Part shown: positions 1 through 7,234 of the stretch, piece by piece
Numbering within the stretch: the first letter of the stretch is position 1
How the letters are laid out: each line of letters opens with the position of its first letter
Source: an uncultured Bacteroidia bacterium
Lineage (GTDB): Bacteria; Bacteroidota; Bacteroidia; Bacteroidales; UBA932
Direction: 5' to 3'
NCBI GenBank assembly: GCA_902779785.1
Contig: CACZDC010000001.1
Span: 186,001 to 250,000 of the forward strand
Length of the DNA stretch: 64,000 nt
The notes under the pieces: model-generated
Seen by the model: only the letters and a program-made list of their open reading frames with translations
Told to the model about the DNA's origin: nothing
The model's database searches: none
Made by a program: the position numbers and the translations under genes

Positions 1-245
1 GTCATACTCAGGGCGTTCTGGGACTGGTCTATCTTCCTGTCCACCAGGCTTTTCTGCTCCAGGTTCCCCGCCCTTCGGAATGCGCCCATATACTGCGCAA
101 GGGCATCTTCGAAGCGGTACAGGCAGTGAAGGGAATCGCCTTTGTGGAGGTAGGATTCGAAACTCTGGGCGGAAAGGTAAGGCGCCCCCAGGCAGAAAAC
201 CGCCGGGAGAAGGATCAGAAGGACTTTTTTCCGAAACCTGTACAC
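1..245 (-). CDS. Exported TPR-like protein, N-terminal part (runs off window)
   Basis: Reading leftward from a GTG at 245, the frame stays open to the window edge. It encodes a basic start (MYRFRKK), a hydrophobic core and a signal-peptidase-like site (YLSAQ-SF). After that comes a helical stretch (about residues 28-80, with FEDALAQYMGAFRRAG) that resembles a TPR repeat. This is the usual N-terminus of Bacteroidales exported TPR proteins. No ATG lies upstream in frame, so the GTG is the best start; the -7 box at 268-275 fits it. The function cannot be told from this fragment. Confidence 0.55.
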   Translation of the reverse strand, partial: MYRFRKKVLLILLPAVFCLGAPYLSAQSFESYLHKGDSLHCLYRFEDALAQYMGAFRRAGNLEQKSLVDRKIDQSQNALSM

Positions 246-267
246 CAGAATCTGACTGTTGGGACTG

Positions 268-275
268 CAAAAATA
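268..275 (-). promoter_or_regulatory. -7 promoter element of the partial exported gene
   Basis: Read on the minus strand the bases are TATTTTTG, an exact match to the Bacteroidota -7 consensus TAnnTTTG. It lies 22 bases before the proposed GTG start, which gives a short leader. Confidence 0.45.
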
Positions 276-317
276 CGAAATAGTTGGCAGAAACTTCGTT
301 TATAGAAAAAAAAATCG

Positions 318-325
318 TAAATTTG
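318..325 (+). promoter_or_regulatory. -7 promoter element of secDF
   Basis: TAAATTTG matches TAnnTTTG. Transcription would start near 331, leaving a leader of about 65 bases before secDF. The leader contains a small GCGC-GAA-GCGC hairpin. Confidence 0.5.
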
Positions 326-397
326 TCGCCTATTTTGCGGTCGCGTGTGCGCGAAGCGCTTAATTGGAAAAATTAAACAATTAAAAATACAGTTGAA

Positions 398-3325
398 ATG
401 CAAAGTAAAGGTGCAATCAGATTTGTAGCGATTCTGCTGGCCATTGCGTGCATCTGGCAGCTCTCCTTCACCGCGGTGACGCGTATCCAGGAGAACAAGG
501 CCGCCAAGGCCGCCAAGGAGCAGGCCGAGCAGTATGTCTCGGAAAACAATGTCGACGCCGACGTCCGTGAATTCGTCCTCGACTCGGTGGCATCCGTCAG
601 GAACAGGGCATACGTTGATTCAATCAGCGCCGAAAAGGTCTATCTCGGATACACCTACAAGAGTGTCAAGGAAAAGGAGATCAATCTCGGCCTCGACCTC
701 AAGGGCGGTATGAACGTAATGCTTCAGGTTCAGCTCGAAGACCTCGTGAAGGCTCTTTCCGAGAACAGCAATGATCCGGACTTCCTCAAGGCTCTCGACC
801 AGGCCAGGAAGAACAATGTGAACTCTTCGCAGGATTTCATTTCCCTCTTCGAGCAGGCTTGGGCTGAAAACGCCAACGGCCGCCGTCTCGCCGAGATTTT
901 CGGAACTTACGAGCTCCGCGAGAAGGTACGCAACGAGTCCACCGACAAGGAGGTCATCGAGGTTATCCGCGGCGAAGCCAAGAGCGCTATCGACAATTCC
1001 TTCAATGTCCTGCGTAACCGTATCGACCGTTTCGGCGTCACCCAGCCGAACATCCAGCAGGTCGGAAACTCCGGAAAGATCCTCATCGAACTTCCCGGTG
1101 TCAAGGATCCCGAGCGTGTCCGCAAACTCCTTCAGGGAACCGCTTCCCTCGAGTTCTGGCCCACATTCCAGGCCAGCGAGGTGGACATCTATGCCGCTGA
1201 CGCCCGCGTCGCCGAAGTTCTCGGCAATCTTGGCGATACCCTCGCCAGGCAGAACCCCCTGCTCAGCGTCCTCCAGCCTTATGGCAATCCCAACTACGCC
1301 TGCGTCGGTCTCGCCAACGGAGCTGATACCGCCAAGGTCAATTCCTACCTGAAGATTGCCGAGGACGTCCTTCCCCAGGGCTTCCGCGGAATGTGGAGCG
1401 TCAAGCCGAGCGAGCTCGCCGGCGGCGCCAACATCTATGAACTGGTCGCCATCAAGGTTGCCTCCAACGACGGCAAGGCTCCTCTCGACGGCGGTGTCGT
1501 GACCGACGCCCGCGTCTCCTTCGACGGCCAGCAGCGCGGCGGTACTCCTTCCGTGTCTATGACAATGAACGCCGAAGGCGCCCAGAAATGGGCCAATCTG
1601 ACCCGCGACAACATCCAGAAGCAGGTCGCCATCGTCCTGGACGGTCTGGTATATTCCTATCCTACCGTACAGAACGAGATTTCCGGCGGTAACTCTCAGA
1701 TTACCGGCAACTTCGACGTCCAGGAGGCTGAAGACCTTGCCAACGTCCTCAAGTCCGGTAAACTGCCCGCCCCGGCTACCATCATCCAGGAGCAGGTCGT
1801 CGGCCCGTCCCTCGGTAGCGCGTCCATCCGTGCCGGTCTGATTTCCTTCCTCATCGCCTTCTGCCTCGTGCTGATCTATATGGTCTTCTTCTATCAGGGA
1901 GCAGGCCTTGTCGCAGACGTGGCTCTTCTGTGCAACGTTCTCTTCCTCTTTGGCACCCTCGTCAGTTTCGGCGCCGTCCTTACCCTGCCGGGTATTGCCG
2001 GTCTCGTCCTGACCCTCGGTATGGCCGTGGATGCGAACGTCATCATCTATGAGCGTATCAAGGAGGAACTCGCCGCAGGCAAGGGCTTCTCGCTGGCCGT
2101 GGCCGATGGTTACAAGAATGCCTATTCTGCAATCATCGACGGCCAGGTGACCACCCTGCTCACCGGTTTCATCCTCTATGCCTTCGGTTCGGGTCCCGTC
2201 CAGGGCTTCGCCACCACGCTGATCATCGGTATCATCACTTCGGTTCTGACCTCCATCTTCATTACCCGTCTGATCTTCGACGACCGTATCAAGAGGGGCA
2301 AGAGCGTCACCCTGTCGAACAACTTCACCCGTAACTTCCTGAAGAACACGAAGCTCGACTTCATCGGCGCCAAGAAGTGGTCCTATATGATCTCCGGTGC
2401 GCTGATTGTCATCAGCATCGCTTCCATCGCCTTCAAGGGCTTCAGCTATGGTGTCGACTTCACCGGCGGCCGTACCTATATTGTCCGCTTCGACCAGGCC
2501 GTCACCGCTGAAAAGGTCCGTGCCGCAGTCGAGTCCACCTTCGAGGCTGCCGCCGCAGAGGCAGGCGAGAGCCAGTACTCCGTCGAGGTCAAGCAGTTCG
2601 GTGGTGATTCCCAGATGAAGATCACTACCCAGTACAAGAACAAGAGCGAGAGCACGGCTGTCGATGCCGAAATCGAAGGCCTCCTGTTCAACGCCCTGAA
2701 GCCTTTCTATGCTGACGACATCCAGCTCAGCGACTTTACTTCCACGCTGGAGAACCCGAACGGTATCATCTCCTCCGACAAGGTCGGTCCGACCATCGCC
2801 CGTGACATTACCCGCAGTGCGTTCATCGCCGTTTTCCTCGCCCTCCTGGTGATCTTCGGCTATATCGCCATCCGCTTCAAGGGCTGGACCTGGGGTCTCG
2901 GCGGTGTCGTCTCCCTGGCACATACCGCTCTGATCGTCATCGGCTTCTTCTCCCTGTTCAACGGTATCCTGCCGTTCAACCTGGATGTGGACCAGACCTT
3001 CATCGCAGCTATCCTAACCATCATCGGTTACGCCATCAACGATAACGTGGTTATCTTCGACCGTATCCGTGAGCAGAAAGCCCTGCACCCGAAGGATGAC
3101 TTCCGTAATACGGTGAACACCGCTCTGAACGCCACCCTCACCCGTACCGTGAACACTTCCGTGTCCACCCTCCTCCCGATGATTGCTATCGCAATCTGGG
3201 GCGGTGAGAGCATCCGCGGTCTTGCAGTCGCCCTCTGCATCGGTATCATCATCGGTACCTACGCTTCAATTATGATCGGTACTCCGGTTATGTTCGACGC
3301 CACCAAGAAGGCAGAGAAGAAATAG
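398..3325 (+). CDS. secDF: Fused protein translocase subunit SecDF
   Basis: Accessory subunit of the Sec translocon that uses the proton gradient to complete export of proteins across the inner membrane. The 975 residues join SecD and SecF in one chain, as is usual in Bacteroidota. An N-terminal membrane helix (about 8-27) precedes the SecD signature LGLDLKGGM (97-105). A large periplasmic region follows, then the first membrane block (about 480-640, with GMAVDANVIIYERIKEE). The SecF half starts near 655, with GVDFTGGR and a second block containing GYAINDNVVIFDRIRE. It is a single-gene unit with a terminator directly downstream. Start chosen at the first ATG, placed after the -7 box. Confidence 0.97.
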   Translation: MQSKGAIRFVAILLAIACIWQLSFTAVTRIQENKAAKAAKEQAEQYVSENNVDADVREFVLDSVASVRNRAYVDSISAEKVYLGYTYKSVKEKEINLGLDLKGGMNVMLQVQLEDLVKALSENSNDPDFLKALDQARKNNVNSSQDFISLFEQAWAENANGRRLAEIFGTYELREKVRNESTDKEVIEVIRGEAKSAIDNSFNVLRNRIDRFGVTQPNIQQVGNSGKILIELPGVKDPERVRKLLQGTASLEFWPTFQASEVDIYAADARVAEVLGNLGDTLARQNPLLSVLQPYGNPNYACVGLANGADTAKVNSYLKIAEDVLPQGFRGMWSVKPSELAGGANIYELVAIKVASNDGKAPLDGGVVTDARVSFDGQQRGGTPSVSMTMNAEGAQKWANLTRDNIQKQVAIVLDGLVYSYPTVQNEISGGNSQITGNFDVQEAEDLANVLKSGKLPAPATIIQEQVVGPSLGSASIRAGLISFLIAFCLVLIYMVFFYQGAGLVADVALLCNVLFLFGTLVSFGAVLTLPGIAGLVLTLGMAVDANVIIYERIKEELAAGKGFSLAVADGYKNAYSAIIDGQVTTLLTGFILYAFGSGPVQGFATTLIIGIITSVLTSIFITRLIFDDRIKRGKSVTLSNNFTRNFLKNTKLDFIGAKKWSYMISGALIVISIASIAFKGFSYGVDFTGGRTYIVRFDQAVTAEKVRAAVESTFEAAAAEAGESQYSVEVKQFGGDSQMKITTQYKNKSESTAVDAEIEGLLFNALKPFYADDIQLSDFTSTLENPNGIISSDKVGPTIARDITRSAFIAVFLALLVIFGYIAIRFKGWTWGLGGVVSLAHTALIVIGFFSLFNGILPFNLDVDQTFIAAILTIIGYAINDNVVIFDRIREQKALHPKDDFRNTVNTALNATLTRTVNTSVSTLLPMIAIAIWGGESIRGLAVALCIGIIIGTYASIMIGTPVMFDATKKAEKK

Positions 3326-3352
3326 GTTTCCGTTTTTTCGGAATTCCGCTCT

Positions 3353-3401
3353 AAAAAGGGGCTGACTTATAGTCGATTGACTTGAGCCAGCCTCTTTTTT
3401 T
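3353..3401 (+). terminator. Rho-independent terminator after secDF
   Basis: The 5' arm AAAAAGGGGCTG pairs with CAGCCTCTTTTTT, with a loop of about 20 bases, ending in a run of seven T. It starts 27 bases after the secDF stop. The A-run on the 5' side means it may also work on the other strand. Confidence 0.75.
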
Positions 3402-3611
3402 GCGTGTGTTTCGCCGTGAAACGCAAGTTGCAGAGTGTCAGCGACTTGTGTAAAATCGTCTATGTTCAAATGCATAGACGATTTTCTGTAAGTATCTGAC
3501 GGTTAGAGGTTTGCATTTTACGGGCGGCCGAGTGACAAATTCCGATGTTCAAGAGTTGGCATAGGTCAGCAAGCCGACAGCCACCCGCTTACTCGCGTCC
3601 TTGGCAATGTG
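3402..3611. other. Non-coding interval with hairpins
   Basis: I see no gene with coding character here. It contains a small GTTTC/GAAAC hairpin near 3408-3423. It also holds a perfect 13-base inverted repeat (3452-3464 and 3473-3485, AAAATCGTCTATG and its complement), which could be a bidirectional terminator or a small-RNA end. From about 3490 the sequence has no recognisable element. Confidence 0.5.
3452..3485. terminator. Perfect inverted repeat, likely bidirectional terminator
   Basis: AAAATCGTCTATG, an 8-base loop, then its exact reverse complement ending in TTTT. The A-tract on one side and T-tract on the other would let it stop transcription from either side. No gene ends immediately before it, since secDF already has its own terminator, so its purpose is unclear. 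Confidence 0.4.
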
Positions 3612-3695
3612 TCTGGAGTTTGTGTGCAGGGTGCGTACTAATCTGCACCGCATATGTTTTGTTGGTGTGGTAGCGGGAGTGGGGCACGGTCTCAC
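3612..3695 (-). repeat. Degenerate copy of tRNA-Met 3' end plus flank (possible att site)
   Basis: The 84 bases align to 21269-21346 in the same orientation, with 72 of 78 aligned positions identical and two gaps (1 and 5 bases). On the minus strand the copy begins inside the T-arm of a tRNA-Met, runs through the acceptor end with CCA (TCCCGCTACCA), and continues about 55 bases downstream, including the inverted repeat GTGCAG-N13-CTGCAC. The 5' two thirds of the tRNA are absent, so this is not a functional tRNA gene. It and the intact tRNA bracket the mannan locus. Confidence 0.7.
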
Positions 3696-3779
3696 GCAGC
3701 CTCAAAAGAAGAAGCGCGAAAAGTAATCTGCGCATCCCGGAAAAATTCTGTTCTTGCAAAAAAAGTATCAAAAAATGAT

Positions 3780-3787
3780 TAAATTTG
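3780..3787 (+). promoter_or_regulatory. -7 promoter element of the AraC regulator
   Basis: TAAATTTG ends only four bases before the ATG at 3792, so the transcript should start at or next to the start codon (leaderless or nearly so). Confidence 0.5.
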
Positions 3788-3791
3788 CAGT

Positions 3792-4667
3792 ATGAAACTA
3801 CTGCACGAAATCACCCCGCTCTCGGAAAAAGACTGCTTTTACATTGTTGAAAGGCATAAAACGGTATTTAGTTATCCGATTCACCAGCACCGCGAGTGCG
3901 AGCTGAACTTCATCGAGGGAGGCGAAGGCATACGGAGGGTAGTTGGGGACAGTGTCGAGGAGATCGGTCCCTATGAACTGACTTTGATCGGAGGGCACGA
4001 ACTGGAGCATACCTGGGAGCAGGGACGCTGCGCCGAGGCTGACATCCGGGAGATCACGATTCAGTTTTCCCAGGAACTCTTCCCTCCGGAACTCCTGGCA
4101 AAAAATCAGTTTGCCGCCATCAGCCGGATGCTGGAGCGTGCCGGCAACGGCCTGACTTTCCCGCTGAAGACCATAATGCGGGTGTATCCGCTGCTCGACA
4201 GTCTGGCCAGCGAGACCGACCGCTTCGAGCAGTATCTGCATTTCTTGAAGATACTCAATATCTTGGCGGAGTCGGAGGGCGCCAGGGTGCTGGCTTCTTC
4301 CTCTTTTGTTCCGACTGCGAAACAAGCCGAGAACAGGAGAATCCTCCAGGTCAAACAATATGTCTCCCAGCATTATTCCGAGCCGGTCCGGCTGGAGGAG
4401 ATTGCTTCGGTAGCCGGTATGACGCCTTCGGCCTTCAGCCGGTTTTTCCGTCAGCAGACAGGCCGGACGGTTAAAGATTACCTGATAGATGTCCGGCTGG
4501 GCCATGCCGCCAGGATGCTCGTGGACACTCAGGCCGACATTTCCGAAATCTGTTACTGCTGCGGCTTCAACAACCTGTCCAATTTCAACCGCCTTTTCAA
4601 GGCCAGGAGGGGCTATGCGCCGCGCGAATTCCGTTCTATCTTCAAGAAAAACAGAGTCTTGGTATAG
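3792..4667 (+). CDS. AraC-family transcription regulator of the mannan locus
   Basis: Cytoplasmic DNA-binding regulator of 291 residues. The N-terminal part (about 10-160) looks like a cupin-type sensor domain (HQHRECELNFIEGGEG). The last 100 residues carry the two AraC helix-turn-helix motifs (LEEIASVAGMTPSAFSRFF and ISEICYCCGFNNLSNFNRLF, ending in YAPREFRS). It sits directly upstream of, and co-directional with, the mannan operon, so it probably activates that operon in response to a mannan-derived sugar; this is inference from position. The start is fixed by the -7 box, which leaves no room for another ATG. Confidence 0.9.
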   Translation: MKLLHEITPLSEKDCFYIVERHKTVFSYPIHQHRECELNFIEGGEGIRRVVGDSVEEIGPYELTLIGGHELEHTWEQGRCAEADIREITIQFSQELFPPELLAKNQFAAISRMLERAGNGLTFPLKTIMRVYPLLDSLASETDRFEQYLHFLKILNILAESEGARVLASSSFVPTAKQAENRRILQVKQYVSQHYSEPVRLEEIASVAGMTPSAFSRFFRQQTGRTVKDYLIDVRLGHAARMLVDTQADISEICYCCGFNNLSNFNRLFKARRGYAPREFRSIFKKNRVLV

Positions 4668-4706
4668 TTCTGGCAAAATTAGTATCGATTTTAGATAAAT
4701 TTGTAC

Positions 4707-4737
4707 TTGTAGTCGCCTGAGAATCGTCGTACTTTTG
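4707..4737 (+). promoter_or_regulatory. Promoter of the mannan operon (-33 TTG / -7 TACTTTTG)
   Basis: TTG at 4707-4709, a 20-base spacer, then TACTTTTG (4730-4737), a full Bacteroidota promoter. The box ends six bases before the ATG of the first GH26 gene, so the message is probably leaderless. The hexamer GTACTT occurs twice, 26 bases apart (4703 and 4729), and could be part of an AraC site. A second -7-like box, TAAATTTG, lies at 4696-4703. Confidence 0.55.
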
Positions 4738-4743
4738 CAAAGT

Positions 4744-5940
4744 ATGACAAAGTACCTCATTTCTGGATTGGCCACCATATTGGCGGCGACCATTCTGTAT
4801 TCCTGCGGACCGCAGGATAAAACTACGCCGGATGCCATAGAAACGCGGCGTCCGCTTTTGTCTGACCCTATGGCCACAGCCAAGACAAGCGCCCTGTATG
4901 AAAACCTTATCGACCTGATGGACAAGGGGACAATGTTCGGGGCCCAGATTCCGACAGAATATGGGCTCGACGGCGGTAAAAAATGGTTTGATGACGGGAC
5001 GGCCTCCAATTCCGACACTAAGTTTCTGACAGGAAGCCATCCGGCTGTCTGCGGATGGGACATTACCTATATCGAGGTAGATGCGGAGGAAAACATCGAC
5101 GGAGAAAAATTCAGCGATATCCGCCGCCATATCATCGCAGCCTACGGGCGCGGCGGAGTCAATACTATCTGCTGGCACTGTACCAATCCTGTCTCTATGA
5201 AGAATGCCTGGGACGGGACGCGGGCGGTCTATTCCATAATTCCGGGCGGAGCAAAGCACGAAATGTTCCGAGGGTGGCTCGACAAGGTGGCTGCATTCAT
5301 CAGCAGTCTCAAGACTCCGGACGGGGATCTTATCCCGCTGATTTTCAGACCCTGGCACGAGCATACGGGCTCCGGATTCTGGTGGGGCAAGGGCAATGCC
5401 TCGCAGAATGAATTCGTACAGCTGTGGAAATTCACGGTGGATTATCTCCGGAATGAAAAAGGCCTGCACAATCTGATTTTCGCCTATTCTCCGGATATGG
5501 TCCATATCTATTCCCGCGACGCCTATATGGAATACTGGCCCGGAGATGCTTATGTGGATATCCTCGGTCTGGACGCCTATGACCGGGACGGCGCCGATTA
5601 CGGCCACAAATGCCTGCAGCTGTGCCGGCTCGGGAACGTGATTGCCCGTGAAAAGGCAAAGATTTTCGCCCTCACGGAAACGGGACTCGAGAACAACAAT
5701 CCCGAAGAATCCAAGTACTACCATAAAAAATGGTGGACCCAGATGCTTTACAAGGTCATCAGCGGAGAGAGGATTTCCTTTGCCCTGCTGTGGCGTAACG
5801 GCGGTTTTCCCTCGGAGGGCAGCCATTATTTCAACGCCTGGCGAGGATGTTACACTGAGGCGGACTTCTTGGATTTCGCTTCGCGGGAGGGAGTCCTCCT
5901 GGAAAGGGATCTTCCGGATATGTACCATTATGCGAAATAA
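4744..5940 (+). CDS. GH26 endo-beta-1,4-mannanase lipoprotein
   Basis: Hydrolyses internal beta-1,4 bonds of mannan, most likely at the cell surface or in the periplasm. A lipoprotein signal ends at Cys21 (ILYSC). The catalytic domain of about 350 residues shows GH26 landmarks: the acid/base Glu206 in FRPWHEHTG followed by GFWWG, the nucleophile Glu312 in LTETG, and the [10 protein letters not shown] strand. It opens the operon and overlaps the next gene by 11 bases. A TTG nine bases upstream lies inside the -7 box, so ATG 4744 is used. It is clearly related to the second GH26 at 16267, sharing the same motifs throughout. Confidence 0.93.
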   Translation: MTKYLISGLATILAATILYSCGPQDKTTPDAIETRRPLLSDPMATAKTSALYENLIDLMDKGTMFGAQIPTEYGLDGGKKWFDDGTASNSDTKFLTGSHPAVCGWDITYIEVDAEENIDGEKFSDIRRHIIAAYGRGGVNTICWHCTNPVSMKNAWDGTRAVYSIIPGGAKHEMFRGWLDKVAAFISSLKTPDGDLIPLIFRPWHEHTGSGFWWGKGNASQNEFVQLWKFTVDYLRNEKGLHNLIFAYSPDMVHIYSRDAYMEYWPGDAYVDILGLDAYDRDGADYGHKCLQLCRLGNVIAREKAKIFALTETGLENNNPEESKYYHKKWWTQMLYKVISGERISFALLWRNGGFPSEGSHYFNAWRGCYTEADFLDFASREGVLLERDLPDMYHYAK

Positions 5941-7234
5941 ACTGTTCATAGTCCTCGCATCCGTCCTGCTGGCGGCAGCCTGCGGACAGGAGCCCGACAC
6001 GGCTGCTGTCCGGGCCTATATCGCCCGCTCCTGGGACGCAACTCTCCGCTTTAACTCCAGCGACACGCCCGATTCGCTTATCGGCCTGCCGCGTCCATAT
6101 ACGGTTCCCTGTGCAGAAGGAATGTTCAACGAACTGTATTATTGGGATACATTCTTCACCAATGAGGGATTGATTGCGGACGGCCGCATTCAGGCTGCGG
6201 AAGATAATGTCGAGAACGTACTCTATCTAATTGATAAATATGGATTTATGCCAAACGGCAACCGCCTTTGGTACCTCTCCCGCTCGCAGCCTCCCTATGC
6301 GGCACTGATGGTGGAAAAAGTCTATGAGGCGACGGCCGATACGGCCTGGCTCCGTAGAGCTTTCCCTATTCTGGAAAAGGAGTACGCTTTCTGGATGCGG
6401 GAGCGGATGAGCACGACGGGGCTGAACCGCTACGGCTGGAATGAAGTCCCGGACACGCTTGCGGAGGAGTTCATCACTACTGCCGGAAAGCGGCTTGGCT
6501 GTGATTTCCGCCGGATGGGATGGGACGCTGAAAGACTGAGGAAATTTGCCCTTGACTGCATCGCGGAATGCGAATCGGGCTGGGACTTCAATCCCCGCTT
6601 CGAGCGCCGCTGCAGCGATTTCTGCCCCATAGATCTGAATGCCACTTTGTACGGAGCGGAGATGGCTATGGCCCGTTTTGCCTCTGTACTGGGGAAAGAC
6701 AGTTTGATTTGGACCAGGAGGGCGGAAATAAGAAAGGAACTGATGAGAAAATTCTTTCTGGACCCAGAGAAAAAGGCCTTTTTCGACTATGACTATGTCC
6801 AAGGCCGAAGAGGCGAGGTCGTCAGCGCCGCGGTTTTCTCGTTGCTGTTCAACAAGGTGCTCTCCGCCGATGAAGCCGAACTTGTACGCGGAATGCTTCC
6901 CCGCCTGGAGTATCCGGCAGGACTTGCGGTTTGTGCAGATGCAGATTACTGCTATCCCTACCAATGGTCTTATCCGAATGCCTGGCCTCCTACCACCTGG
7001 CTGGCCGTCCGAGGCCTTCTGAACTATGGCTTTGACGCGGATGCACGTCGTCTGGCGGAAAAGAGCCTCTCCGCGACCGTTTCCCTATGGCGTAAAAGCG
7101 GCAAACTCTGGGAAAAGATGAACTGTACGGACGCGTCAATGCCGGTGGACAGAGAATATGACACGCCGGAAATGATGGGATGGACCGCCGGAGTTTTCAT
7201 TATGCTTGACGAATATATAAAGAACTCAATATGA
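5930..7234 (+). CDS. Trehalase-like GH37/GH63-type (alpha/alpha)6 glycoside hydrolase lipoprotein
   Basis: 434 residues starting at MRNKLFIV with a lipoprotein signal ending in LAAAC (Cys18). The rest resembles clan GH-G barrels. A first signature (GMFNELYYWDTFF, about 64-76) and a second (QWSYPNAWPP, in the C-terminal third) match the two trehalase patterns in part. However, the PGGRF arginine is replaced and the QWD aspartate is Ser. It may therefore act on a substrate other than trehalose, perhaps a side-group or terminal sugar of mannan; the specificity is not visible. It overlaps the GH26 stop by 11 bases and the SusC start by 4, so it is translationally coupled. Confidence 0.75.
   Translation: MRNKLFIVLASVLLAAACGQEPDTAAVRAYIARSWDATLRFNSSDTPDSLIGLPRPYTVPCAEGMFNELYYWDTFFTNEGLIADGRIQAAEDNVENVLYLIDKYGFMPNGNRLWYLSRSQPPYAALMVEKVYEATADTAWLRRAFPILEKEYAFWMRERMSTTGLNRYGWNEVPDTLAEEFITTAGKRLGCDFRRMGWDAERLRKFALDCIAECESGWDFNPRFERRCSDFCPIDLNATLYGAEMAMARFASVLGKDSLIWTRRAEIRKELMRKFFLDPEKKAFFDYDYVQGRRGEVVSAAVFSLLFNKVLSADEAELVRGMLPRLEYPAGLAVCADADYCYPYQWSYPNAWPPTTWLAVRGLLNYGFDADARRLAEKSLSATVSLWRKSGKLWEKMNCTDASMPVDREYDTPEMMGWTAGVFIMLDEYIKNSI

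Noticed and set aside
620-2923. A 767-codon open frame on the minus strand across secDF
   Set aside because: It is the antisense of a well-conserved SecDF; its protein is acidic low-complexity sequence with no domain, an effect of codon bias in GC-rich DNA.
3589-3771. Short minus-strand frame with a His/Thr-rich end
   Set aside because: It only translates the degenerate tRNA-tail repeat; no start signal or known domain.
4735-4743. TTG start for the first GH26 gene
   Set aside because: It lies inside the -7 promoter box, so it would not be in the message.
3798-6000. Two long minus-strand frames over the AraC and GH26 genes
   Set aside because: Both are antisense shadows of conserved genes; no family resemblance.
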